A stretch of 39,612 bases of DNA, from assembly GCA_031270585.1 (NCBI GenBank), contig JAISXK010000130.1, positions 1 to 39,612 of the forward strand, given 5' to 3'. The notes under the pieces were generated by a model. That model was given only the letters and a program-made list of their open reading frames with translations. It was not told the origin of the DNA and did no database searches. Positions 16,591-24,209 of this stretch are shown here, piece by piece (position 1 is the stretch's first letter; the number at the start of each line of letters is the position of its first letter). The DNA comes from Clostridiales bacterium (GTDB taxonomy: Bacteria > Bacillota > Clostridia > Christensenellales > CAG-138). The position numbers and the translations under genes are program-made.

Positions 16591-16615
16591 TTATGAAAAT
16601 TATAAAAGGGAAAGC

Positions 16616-17260
16616 ATGACAGATATTTGCCGGCTGCTAAAGGAAGAGATTGCCGCTACCGCAGGGGGCGTGCTGGGTATAGGGATGCGCGCCGGACAGA
16701 TCGGCTGCCCGGCCGCTTCCTGCCTCGCCAGAAGCGCTATACCTTTAGCGATGCGGGCGGACGCCGGCGCGTATGCGCAGGCGTTGACAGAACGCGCGGC
16801 CAGGTTCTCCCTCTTCGGCCGGCCGCTGATAAAAAACGTGGGGCACCATAACGGGCACCTGCTCTTTTACGCGGCGGATGCGTTTTATGACGCGGCGCTT
16901 GCCGTAATACTAAAAGAACTGCCGCCAATCGCGGCGCCGGGTTCCGCCTGGCATCAGGAAGCTTTGCCCGCGCGGCTATTATATACAAAGCGCCGCATGT
17001 GGATGCTGTCGCGCAAGGCGGATGGTTGCGTTACCTGCCCCGCGGATGAAGCGGCGCGGCGCGCCCTGCTGCTGACGGCGGCCATTTACGCGCGCGGGTT
17101 AACGCGGCGCGCGCTTGAACTGCGCATGCTGGAAGCAAGCGACGCGCTTTTGACAATGACTCACCACGTAACGCCATATCTGCGGCCGCGCTTTTGCGCG
17201 CGCTGCGCCCATGTGGCGGATGCTGCGGCGCGTGTGATCCATTGGGGGCTCACGCGTTGA
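16616..17260 (+). CDS. Protein of unknown function; possible ArgS-like N-terminal and DALR-like domains
   Basis: The 214-residue protein is not confidently recognised. Residues about 5-105 (ending in LFGRPLIKNVGHHNGHLLFY) recall the N-terminal add-on domain of arginyl-tRNA synthetase, whose motif is a Gly-Phe-Ile-Asn pattern before a helix. Residues about 145-214 are helical with evenly spaced Arg and Ala (ARRALLLTAAIYARG), recalling the DALR anticodon-binding domain. No aminoacylation core (HIGH or KMSKS) is present. A CARC pair lies at 194-197. The start rests on the AAAGGGAAAG site and the promoter just upstream. The domain likeness is a weak, by-eye judgement; the protein could equally be an unrelated helical protein. 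Confidence 0.75.
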   Translation: MTDICRLLKEEIAATAGGVLGIGMRAGQIGCPAASCLARSAIPLAMRADAGAYAQALTERAARFSLFGRPLIKNVGHHNGHLLFYAADAFYDAALAVILKELPPIAAPGSAWHQEALPARLLYTKRRMWMLSRKADGCVTCPADEAARRALLLTAAIYARGLTRRALELRMLEASDALLTMTHHVTPYLRPRFCARCAHVADAAARVIHWGLTR

Positions 17261-17284
17261 CTTTGGATGCAAAGCGTATAAAAT
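17257..17284 (+). promoter_or_regulatory. Promoter of the 17.3 kb metallo-hydrolase gene
   Basis: TTGACT (17257-17262), overlapping the stop of the previous gene, is followed after 16 bases by TAAAAT (17279-17284). The start codon is 35 bases further on. Confidence 0.5.
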
Positions 17285-17318
17285 GATTTTAAGGTGACAC
17301 GGCCGGAAAGGATACGAC

Positions 17319-17969
17319 ATGCTGATACACTGGTTTGCGCACAGCGCGTTTTTGCTCACCGCGCGGAATGGGCTTTCCATACTGACCGACCCGTTTGACG
17401 CCGCCATTGGCTACACGCTTGAAAACGTCGTTGCCGATGTGGTAACAATCAGCCACGACCACCATGACCACAACCATTTGGCCTCGGCTGCGGGCGCCCC
17501 GCAAGTGCTGCGCACAGAAGGAGAGTGGAAGATAAACGGCGCCGGGATTTATTCCATACCAAGCTTCCACGACGAAAAGGGCGGCGCGGAGCGCGGAGCG
17601 AATTTGATATTTTTGTTTGAGATGGACGATGTGCGTGTGTGCCACCTGGGCGATCAGGGGTGCATGCCCTCTGAAGAGGCGTTTCAAAAACTGGGCAATG
17701 TGGATGTGCTGCTGGCGCCCGTGGGCGGCATATACACCATCGGCCCCAGAGAGGTTTGCGATATTGCCAATAGAACCAACACTGCGGTGCTGATACCCAT
17801 GCACTTCCAAACGCCCAGATTGCGTCTTGGCAAACCCATACTGGGGGTGGAGCCGTTATTAAGCGTTGTAAGGTCCTGCAACATACACAGGCTCAACCAG
17901 AGCGAGTGCTGCATCACAAAAGAAACGCTGGGGCACGATAGGCTATTGGTGCTCGACCCTTCGCTGTAG
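17319..17969 (+). CDS. MBL-fold metal-dependent hydrolase (UlaG/UPF0173-like)
   Basis: A 216-residue metallo-beta-lactamase-fold protein. The metal-binding motif is TISHDHHDHNHL (about residues 43-54). Further ligands are the His in SIPSFHD, the Asp in CHLGDQG and the His in LIPMHFQTP. This spacing is that of the small UlaG/YtkL/UPF0173 group, whose few characterised members are lactonases or phosphoesterases; the substrate here cannot be told. GGAAAGGA lies before the ATG. It has its own promoter and no obvious operon partner. Confidence 0.85.
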   Translation: MLIHWFAHSAFLLTARNGLSILTDPFDAAIGYTLENVVADVVTISHDHHDHNHLASAAGAPQVLRTEGEWKINGAGIYSIPSFHDEKGGAERGANLIFLFEMDDVRVCHLGDQGCMPSEEAFQKLGNVDVLLAPVGGIYTIGPREVCDIANRTNTAVLIPMHFQTPRLRLGKPILGVEPLLSVVRSCNIHRLNQSECCITKETLGHDRLLVLDPSL

Positions 17970-18061
17970 TACCGGCGGAGGGTTGCTGTATCGCGTATAC
18001 TGCCGCTTGCGGTTCGTTGCGGCGCCGTCCGGTAACTTCGTTCATTTTTCATGCGCGCATC

Positions 18062-18098
18062 CTCTTTTCGCATATGCTATACTGGTATGTGAAAAGAG
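18062..18098. promoter_or_regulatory. 13-bp inverted repeat flanking the -10 box of the DUF1538/PII operon
   Basis: CTCTTTTCGCATA (18062-18074) and TATGTGAAAAGAG (18086-18098) are complementary except for one position. The 11-base spacer holds TATACT (18078-18083), a good -10 box. GAAAAGAG occurs a third time at the start of the coding region. The layout suits an operator that hides the promoter when bound. No good -35 box is visible. Confidence 0.6.
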
Positions 18099-18117
18099 AA
18101 TATGAGGGTGTGCGATT

Positions 18118-19692
18118 TTGAAAAGAGAAAAACTGAAAGACCGCCGCGCGAGGGTTAACAAACAACTAAAAGAAAAAACAACCGAAGCGCTGCGCGCGAC
18201 ATTGCCCATCACCGGCATTGTGCTGCTTTTGAGCATGACCATCGCGCCCATGCCCATAGGCTCTATGATGCTGTTTCTGTTTGGCGCGCTGATGCTGATT
18301 GTGGGCACGGGCATATTTTCGCTGGGCGCGGATATCGCGATGATCCCCATGGGCGAAGGCATGGGTGTGCAGATCAGCAAATCAAAAAAAGTAATTGTTG
18401 CGGGCATACTATGTTTTTTGATCGGCACGGTCATCACCATGGCGGAACCCGATCTTACGGTGCTCGCGAACCAAGTGCCCGCCATAGACAATTTCATGCT
18501 GATTGCGGTGGTATCCATCGGCGTAGGTATGTTTTTGACGGTCGCGCTTTTACGCGTTTTTCACCGCGTGCCGCTCAACTGGCTGCTGCTGTTCTTTTAC
18601 GCGGGGGTATTCGTTCTTACCATATTCGCGCCGGACGACTTTTTGGCCGTGGCTTTTGATTCGGGCGGCGTTACCACAGGGCCCATTACGGTGCCTTTCA
18701 TTATGGCGTTGGGTATCGGGCTATCCGCACTGCGCAGCGACAAGGCGTCCAAAGAGGATAGCTTCGGCTGGGTAGCGCTGTGCAGCATCGGCCCCATACT
18801 CGCCGTATTGCTTTTAAGCATTATTTACAACCCCTCCACGGCGGATTATCGGTTTATCACCGTGCCCGATGTGCGCACCACCGCAGAAGTCGCAAAGCAG
18901 TTTGCGGTGGGCCTGCCGCAGTATATGAAAGAGGTCGCCATCTCGATATTGCCCGTCATATTGTTGTTCTTTGTGTTTCAGGTGGTTACGCGCAGGTTTC
19001 AAAAGGGGCAGATCAAAAAGATGATCGTGGGCCTTGTGTATACCTGGGTGGGGCTGGTGCTGTTTTTAACGGGTGTAAACGTGGGCTTTTTGCCGGCGGG
19101 CCATTATATAGGCACATTGTTGGGCGGGGGCGAATTTAAATGGCTGCTTGTGCCCATAGGCATGGTAATGGGCTATTTTATTGTAGAGGCGGAGCCCGCC
19201 GTGCATGTGTTGAAAAAGCAGGTGGAGGAGATCAGCAACGGCTCCATTTCCCAGCGCGCGCTGCAAAAAAGCCTTTCCATAGGCGTGGCGTTTGCCGTAG
19301 GCATCGGGATGCTGCGCGTGCTGACGGGGGTCAGCATATTCTATTTCCTTTTGCCGGGGTATGCGATTGCCATCGTGCTCTCGTTTATCGTGCGAAGGTT
19401 CTTCACCGCCATCGCGTTTGATTCGGGCGGCGTGGCCTCCGGACCCATGACGGCCACGTTTTTATTGCCCTTCGCGCTTGGCGCAACGGAGGCTGTTGGC
19501 GGCAATATTTTAAAGGACGCCTTTGGCATTGTGGCCATGGTGGCCATGACGCCGCTCATCACCATACAGGTGTTGGGCTTTATATCCCAGCGCAAGCAGG
19601 CGCGCCGGCAAAAGGAAGAACCGCAAACCGGGCTGCGCGCGCTTGCCGCAAGCATGGTCTATTATGAGGAGGTAAACGCCCATGCCCCATAA
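18118..19692 (+). CDS. DUF1538 family integral membrane protein
   Basis: A 524-residue membrane protein, probably a transporter or channel, built as an internal duplication. Each half carries DSGGVxxGP (181-189 and 435-443) and AEPxxxVLxxQV (109-120 and 358-369). About twelve hydrophobic segments are visible, with a basic N-terminus (residues 1-20). The motif-bearing Asp-Ser-Gly-Gly segments may be re-entrant loops at a substrate path. The function is not established for this family; its substrate is unknown. The start is a TTG with GAGGGTG upstream. It overlaps the PII-like gene by 11 bases, so the two are co-translated. PII-like control of a membrane transporter, as with GlnK-AmtB, is the natural reading. 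Confidence 0.88.
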   Translation: MKREKLKDRRARVNKQLKEKTTEALRATLPITGIVLLLSMTIAPMPIGSMMLFLFGALMLIVGTGIFSLGADIAMIPMGEGMGVQISKSKKVIVAGILCFLIGTVITMAEPDLTVLANQVPAIDNFMLIAVVSIGVGMFLTVALLRVFHRVPLNWLLLFFYAGVFVLTIFAPDDFLAVAFDSGGVTTGPITVPFIMALGIGLSALRSDKASKEDSFGWVALCSIGPILAVLLLSIIYNPSTADYRFITVPDVRTTAEVAKQFAVGLPQYMKEVAISILPVILLFFVFQVVTRRFQKGQIKKMIVGLVYTWVGLVLFLTGVNVGFLPAGHYIGTLLGGGEFKWLLVPIGMVMGYFIVEAEPAVHVLKKQVEEISNGSISQRALQKSLSIGVAFAVGIGMLRVLTGVSIFYFLLPGYAIAIVLSFIVRRFFTAIAFDSGGVASGPMTATFLLPFALGATEAVGGNILKDAFGIVAMVAMTPLITIQVLGFISQRKQARRQKEEPQTGLRALAASMVYYEEVNAHAP

Positions 19693-20356
19693 TATGCGCC
19701 TGGTTATCACCATTGTTGACCGCGGGCAGGGAGAGCGCGTATCGGAATTTGGCATTGACAACCATGTGGATTACAGCTTTTTAACCCATGGCCAGGGCAC
19801 TGTGCGCTCGGAAATGCTTAATCTCCTGGGCCTTGGTACCATAGAAAAAGATATTGTTACAAGCTTTATCCCCGAGCACGCGGTAAAAGGGCACCTTGCG
19901 GGTCTTTCGGGGCTGCTAAACCTCAAGCGGCCGGGCAAGGGCATTGCCTTTACCATAAGCATGAGCGCGCTAAACGCTTTGATAGCCCACTGTGTGGATA
20001 CGGCGCTGCCGATAGAAGACGATGAAGAAAAGGAAGTGAAGCATATGCCGCCCAAGTTCAGCCTGATCGTGGTGATCAGCGAAGCGGGTTATGTGGATAA
20101 AGTGATGCATGCCGCCCGCGAAGCGGGCGCTACGGGGGGCACGCTTTTGCAAGCGCGCGGCGTTGGCAACGAGAGTACGCAAACATTCCTGGGCGAGGCG
20201 CTTTCCACGGAAAAGGAACTGATCATGATCATAGCCGCGCGCGCCGCTTATAAAGAGATTATGTCCGCCATCAACAAAAGCTGCGGGCTTTTAACCGGCG
20301 CAAAGGGCATTGTGTTTTCGCTTCCCGTGGAGGATATAGCGGGCATAGGGGAATAG
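19682..20356 (+). CDS. Tandem PII-like signalling protein
   Basis: The 224 residues form two PII (GlnB-like) domains, about 1-105 and 123-224, joined by an acidic linker (EDDEEKE). The C-terminal domain keeps the PII ending GLLTGAKGIVFSLPVEDIAGI, split across key residues G202, K208 and P215. The T-loop is short and lacks the usual uridylylated Tyr, so control by uridylylation is unlikely. Proteins of this kind bind nucleotides and regulate membrane transporters. GAGGAGGT precedes the ATG, inside the end of the DUF1538 gene. The pair is followed by a strong terminator, so these two genes form a complete operon. Confidence 0.85.
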   Translation: MPHNMRLVITIVDRGQGERVSEFGIDNHVDYSFLTHGQGTVRSEMLNLLGLGTIEKDIVTSFIPEHAVKGHLAGLSGLLNLKRPGKGIAFTISMSALNALIAHCVDTALPIEDDEEKEVKHMPPKFSLIVVISEAGYVDKVMHAAREAGATGGTLLQARGVGNESTQTFLGEALSTEKELIMIIAARAAYKEIMSAINKSCGLLTGAKGIVFSLPVEDIAGIGE

Positions 20357-20380
20357 CCGGTTATACTCCATAACGGCCAA

Positions 20381-20436
20381 GGGCTGTATTGACGCGCATG
20401 GAAAATGCGTGTCAGTACAGCCCGTTTCGTTTTTTA
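20381..20436 (+). terminator. Intrinsic terminator of the DUF1538/PII operon
   Basis: GGGCTGTA (20381-20388) pairs with TACAGCCC (20416-20423); TGAC with GTCA and CGCA with TGCG extend the stem, around a GAAAA-type loop. It is followed by GTTTCGTTTTTT. Confidence 0.92.
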
Positions 20437-20461
20437 ATCTTAAACTTGAGGTATCGGGTTT

Positions 20462-20734
20462 TTAGTTCAAAGCTTCCTTAAACGCCTTGCCGGCCTTAAA
20501 GGAAGGCGCGTTGGAAGCGGGGATGTCGATCTCCGCGCCCGTCATGGGGTTGTGGCCTTTGCGCGCCTCACGATGCTTCGGTTCGAATATACCAAAGCCC
20601 ACGATCTGCACTTTTTCGTTTTTCTTTAGTGTCTCGGTAACTGTCTCGATAAAAGCGTTCATGGCTTTTTCGGCATCTTTCCTGGAAAGATCGCTCTTTT
20701 GCGCAATGACGGAAATCAAATCGGCTTTATTCAT
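20462..20734 (-). CDS. hup: HU family DNA-binding protein
   Basis: HU is a small dimeric protein that bends and packs DNA. The 90 residues match the family exactly: NKADLISVIAQKSDLSRKDA at the start; the glycine turn VGFGIFEPKHREARKG; then NPMTGAEIDIPASNAPSFKAGKAFKEAL, which forms the DNA-gripping arm. AGGAGG lies 11 bases before the ATG at 20734; the longer frame start at 20779 has no ribosome site. It follows yabN/mazG as in many Clostridia but also has its own promoter. Confidence 0.95.
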   Translation of the reverse strand: MNKADLISVIAQKSDLSRKDAEKAMNAFIETVTETLKKNEKVQIVGFGIFEPKHREARKGHNPMTGAEIDIPASNAPSFKAGKAFKEALN

Positions 20735-20787
20735 CTGTGGAATAACCTCCTGCGTTTTAAAACTAATTTGTTTTTTCACCGAACCCT

Positions 20788-20816
20788 ATTGTATCAGCCT
20801 TTTGGCTTCAACACAA
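20788..20816 (-). promoter_or_regulatory. Promoter of hup
   Basis: TTGTGT (20811-20816, minus strand) and TACAAT (20788-20793) are 17 bases apart and lie about 55 bases before the hup start codon, between yabN and hup. Confidence 0.65.
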
Positions 20817-20828
20817 GTCCAATCTGCC

Positions 20829-22271
20829 TTAATTTTGCCCGTTTTCGGCACTTTTTATAGCGTTCCATAGCAAATTCTGTTCATTTGGCGGCATATTCCC
20901 TAATTTCAGGCCCTTTTGGGCCGCCAGGGCCTCCATTTTTTCAAACCGCGCAATAAACTTTTCACACGCATAGCCCAGCAACTCCTCGGGATCGAGTCCC
21001 AAAAGCCGCGCTACATTTACACAAGAGAATAATAAATCGCCCATCTCCTCTCCCGTATCCCCGCAGCCGTCCATGGCGAAAAGCAGTTCGTCCGTTTCTT
21101 CGCGCAGTTTAGTGAGCGCGTCTTTGGGGTCGTCCCAATCAAAGCCCACAAGCCCGGCCTTCTTCTGCACCTTATACGCGCGCATCAGCGCCGGCAGGTT
21201 CCCGGGCACCAGTTTGAGCACCTGGGTGTGGCTTATATACTGTTTTTCCTTTTTCTTTTGCTCTTCCCACTTTACCAGCACATCGCCTGCGGTATCGGCC
21301 CGCGCCGTGCCAAACACATGCGGGTGGCGGAATATCAGTTTTTTCACAATGGCCGTCGTCACATCCCTGATGGTGAAGCGCGCCTTTTCCGCCGCGATAC
21401 CCGCGTGAAAAACGCATTGCAGCAGCACGTCACCCAGCTCTTCACAAAGCCCCGCGTCGTCCTGCCTGCCGATGGCGTCCAACACCTCGTAGCATTCTTC
21501 GATCATGGCTTTTTTCAGGCTCTCGTGGGTCTGTTCGCGATCCCAGGGGCATCCGCCCGGCGCGCGCAGCTTACGCGTTACGGCAACGAGTTCGTTAAAC
21601 CCAAACCGCGAAAGCGAGATAAGCTTGGCGGGCGGCACAATCAATACGGAGGCCGCCGCGAAAAGCGGCTGTTTATCAAGCGCGCTAAGCGGCAGTTTGG
21701 CCATAGCATACGCGCCGTCATTATGCATGGTGCAAAGCGTTACCATATGCGCGCCGTCGTAATATTCCAGCAGCCTTACTTTCACCTCGCCCGCGCGCAA
21801 TGTGTCGTCCAACCCTTCTATGACGAGCGGCAGCGAAACATCGACGTTTTGCGGCAATGCCGAAGCATAGCAGTTTGTATACGTCTCGTAAGCGCATCCG
21901 GCGCAATGTAGAGCCGCCTCGCCAAAGGGTACGCCCGCCAGCACCTTAATGAAAACGTCCGGCGGCGCCTTTTCTTTCAGCAGCGATAGAAGCGCGGGCG
22001 GGCAGCGCCCCGGCAGCGCGTAAACCGTATCGGCGGTTTTTGCGGATAGCAGCAGTTGCGCGGCGATGGCCGCGTTCGGCGCGTTACTATTCGCCGCTTC
22101 ACTATAGAGCGCGTCCATATCCGCATAGGGGATATGCGCCGCGTCAAGCGGCGACACGCAAAAAGAACGCCGGCTTTGCGCAAACACCCGCCCCGCACTT
22201 TTGCAGGCGTTCAGTGCCGCCGCAGATATGGTTTCGGGTGTGGCGAATGCCGCGATGGTTATTGTATGCAT
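20829..22271 (-). CDS. mazG: MazG-family NTP pyrophosphohydrolase with degenerate N-terminal methylase-like domain (YabN-like)
   Basis: MazG proteins hydrolyse nucleoside triphosphates to monophosphates and pyrophosphate, clearing abnormal nucleotides. Residues about 225-480 hold two MazG repeats: the first with LRAPGGCPWDREQTHESL and metal-binding E258, E259, E262 and ELGD (278-281); the second with REETDELL and EEMGDLL. Residues 1-215 stand where YabN proteins carry a tetrapyrrole methylase domain, but the glycine-rich SAM loop is not visible, so it is probably non-catalytic. The ATG at 22271 is chosen because the GTG at 22280 is part of the ribosome site AGGTGAAGG. The gene order spoVB-like, mazG, hup is conserved in Clostridia. 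Confidence 0.88.
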   Translation of the reverse strand: MHTITIAAFATPETISAAALNACKSAGRVFAQSRRSFCVSPLDAAHIPYADMDALYSEAANSNAPNAAIAAQLLLSAKTADTVYALPGRCPPALLSLLKEKAPPDVFIKVLAGVPFGEAALHCAGCAYETYTNCYASALPQNVDVSLPLVIEGLDDTLRAGEVKVRLLEYYDGAHMVTLCTMHNDGAYAMAKLPLSALDKQPLFAAASVLIVPPAKLISLSRFGFNELVAVTRKLRAPGGCPWDREQTHESLKKAMIEECYEVLDAIGRQDDAGLCEELGDVLLQCVFHAGIAAEKARFTIRDVTTAIVKKLIFRHPHVFGTARADTAGDVLVKWEEQKKKEKQYISHTQVLKLVPGNLPALMRAYKVQKKAGLVGFDWDDPKDALTKLREETDELLFAMDGCGDTGEEMGDLLFSCVNVARLLGLDPEELLGYACEKFIARFEKMEALAAQKGLKLGNMPPNEQNLLWNAIKSAENGQN

Positions 22272-22276
22272 ATCCT

Positions 22277-23932
22277 TCACCTGCGAGGCTTCTTATTTTT
22301 CGGTGCGGCGGGGTATCGAAATACATTTTGCTCTAAAAATTTACCGCCGGGTATAAAAGCCAGGTCGGCCGGCCTGAGCATTTTTAACAGTATCACCAGC
22401 ACGCCGTAAACCAGCACGCCGGCAAACAAGGCCGCAAGCGTGACAAGAACGTTCCCAAAATTCATACCGGCCAGCCCCTCATACACATAATGCACCGTAA
22501 CGCCCATCAAAACGGACGCCAGTATGGGCTTTATAAATACATCCCACAGCCGCGCCTTCATTTTGGTTTTGTTGATCAGGTAGATCACATCCATCAGCCC
22601 CGCAGCAGCGTAGCACACCACGGTGGAAACCGCCGCGCCCTGTATGTTGATATGGGGTACGCGCACGAGCGCCATGAGCGTAACCACCTTCAATACGGCG
22701 CCAAACACCAAATTCAGCACGGGCACGCGGGCCCTGCCAAGGCCCTGTATAATGCCGGTGAGCGTTTGTACCAGCGATAAAAACACCACGCCGACGCAGG
22801 ATATTTGCATCAGTCCCGCCGTAATGGTAAGCTCCGTCTCCGTCAGGCTCGTAAAGAGCATGCGCAGTATGGGCTTTGATAGCACAAACAGGCCAATGGA
22901 GCAAGGGGCGCCGATAATCAGCGCCAGTTTCATGCCGGTACGCGCGGCGGCGCGCACCTGGTTGAGCTCGCGTTTGGCCATGTAGGAGGATATTGCCGGC
23001 ACGAGGCTTGTGGCAAGCGCCATAGTCAGCACCGCAGGCATATTGATGATGGGCGTTACGCAGGAGTATAGCAGCGCATACGCTTTACTGGCGGCTTCTA
23101 CGGTAAAGCCCGTGCTCTCCAACATGCGTATGATCAAAGCGCTGTCGATAATGCCTGTGAGCGGCATGATGGAAGCGCCTATGGTAACGGGCAGCGCAAT
23201 CCGCAAAAACCGCTTTGTAATGGTGCGTGTTAAAAGCGGTTTTTGTTGCGCCTGCGCGCGCCGCGTTTGGTAGTTGATCATCTTCTTTCTGCGCAGGTAA
23301 AAACAAAATATCACCGCGAGCCCCATCAGCTCGGACGCGGAAATGCCGATAAGCGCCCCCATCACGGCGTAGGCGGGCCCCTGCGGCGCCAATTTGGCGG
23401 CAAGCGTAAAACCTATGGCAAGCTTGCCCGCCTGCTCTACAATCTGCGAAACGCCGGTGCCCAGCATGTGCTGCATGCCCTGTAAATACCCGCGGTATGC
23501 GCACAGCAGCGAAACGAACAGCAGTGAAGGCGCAAGCGCCTTAAACGCGAGCGCCTGGTTGGCGATTTGGTCGGCAGCGTCCGCAGGGTAGGATATGGAC
23601 GCGAGCATGGAAGAACCAAAGTACATGAATGCCGTGGTGGCGGCGCCTATAAACAAAAGCAGCCACCAGGCGGTTTTGAATACGGAACGCCCGCCTTTAT
23701 AATCGCCCAGCGTGAGCCGCTCGCTGACGAGCTTGGATATTGCCGTGGGGATGCCCGATGAGGATATGACCAGCAGCCATGAATAATACCGGTAAACTAT
23801 TTCGTAATAGTGCATGCCGTCCGATCCCACGATGTTCAGCAACGGGATGCGGTAGACAAGACCTATCAATTTAACAACCAGGCCAGAGACCGCCAGTATG
23901 GCAGCGCCCTTGACGAAGGTTTTTTTCTCCAT
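22277..23932 (-). CDS. MOP-superfamily polysaccharide flippase (SpoVB/YabM-like)
   Basis: A 551-residue membrane protein with about 14 hydrophobic segments. It belongs to the MVF/PST branch, which flips lipid-linked sugars (peptidoglycan or polysaccharide precursors) across the membrane; SpoVB members work in spore cortex formation. The N-terminus FVKGAAILAVSGLVVKLIGL and RIPLLNIVGSDGMHYYEIVY, and later SSSGIPTAISKLVSERL, are typical of this branch. GAAGGAG lies seven bases before the ATG. Its position before mazG/yabN matches B. subtilis yabM-yabN and spoVB-mazG in Clostridia. Which of the two roles applies cannot be decided here. Confidence 0.88.
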   Translation of the reverse strand: MEKKTFVKGAAILAVSGLVVKLIGLVYRIPLLNIVGSDGMHYYEIVYRYYSWLLVISSSGIPTAISKLVSERLTLGDYKGGRSVFKTAWWLLLFIGAATTAFMYFGSSMLASISYPADAADQIANQALAFKALAPSLLFVSLLCAYRGYLQGMQHMLGTGVSQIVEQAGKLAIGFTLAAKLAPQGPAYAVMGALIGISASELMGLAVIFCFYLRRKKMINYQTRRAQAQQKPLLTRTITKRFLRIALPVTIGASIMPLTGIIDSALIIRMLESTGFTVEAASKAYALLYSCVTPIINMPAVLTMALATSLVPAISSYMAKRELNQVRAAARTGMKLALIIGAPCSIGLFVLSKPILRMLFTSLTETELTITAGLMQISCVGVVFLSLVQTLTGIIQGLGRARVPVLNLVFGAVLKVVTLMALVRVPHINIQGAAVSTVVCYAAAGLMDVIYLINKTKMKARLWDVFIKPILASVLMGVTVHYVYEGLAGMNFGNVLVTLAALFAGVLVYGVLVILLKMLRPADLAFIPGGKFLEQNVFRYPAAPKNKKPRR

Positions 23933-23985
23933 GCAATTGCTCCTTCATTCCCGGGCAATGGAAAAACGCGCCATCGCCGCCCATC

Positions 23986-24018
23986 AGTATAGTATAGCAG
24001 ATTTTCCCCATTTGCAAA
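23986..24018 (-). promoter_or_regulatory. Probable promoter of the spoVB-like/mazG operon
   Basis: On the minus strand TTTGCA (24013-24018) is followed by overlapping TATACT boxes at 23991-23996 and 23986-23991; spacing to the first is 16 bases. The palindrome TTATGTTATACATAA at 24031-24045 lies just upstream. Confidence 0.45.
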
Positions 24019-24209
24019 TAAAACCGCTTCTTATGTTATACATAAAGAGCGGGAAATATATGCGGCAAAATCCCCTGTCAATTAAATTAAAGTCTATCTG
24101 TTAAGGGCTTTTCGGCAGCCTGCTATTGGTGTCACGCCTTTTTTTAGTTCCCCCTCTGTGGTATTATGGTATTATTGAGTATGAAACGCGCGTGAGGAGA
24201 TGAAATGGA

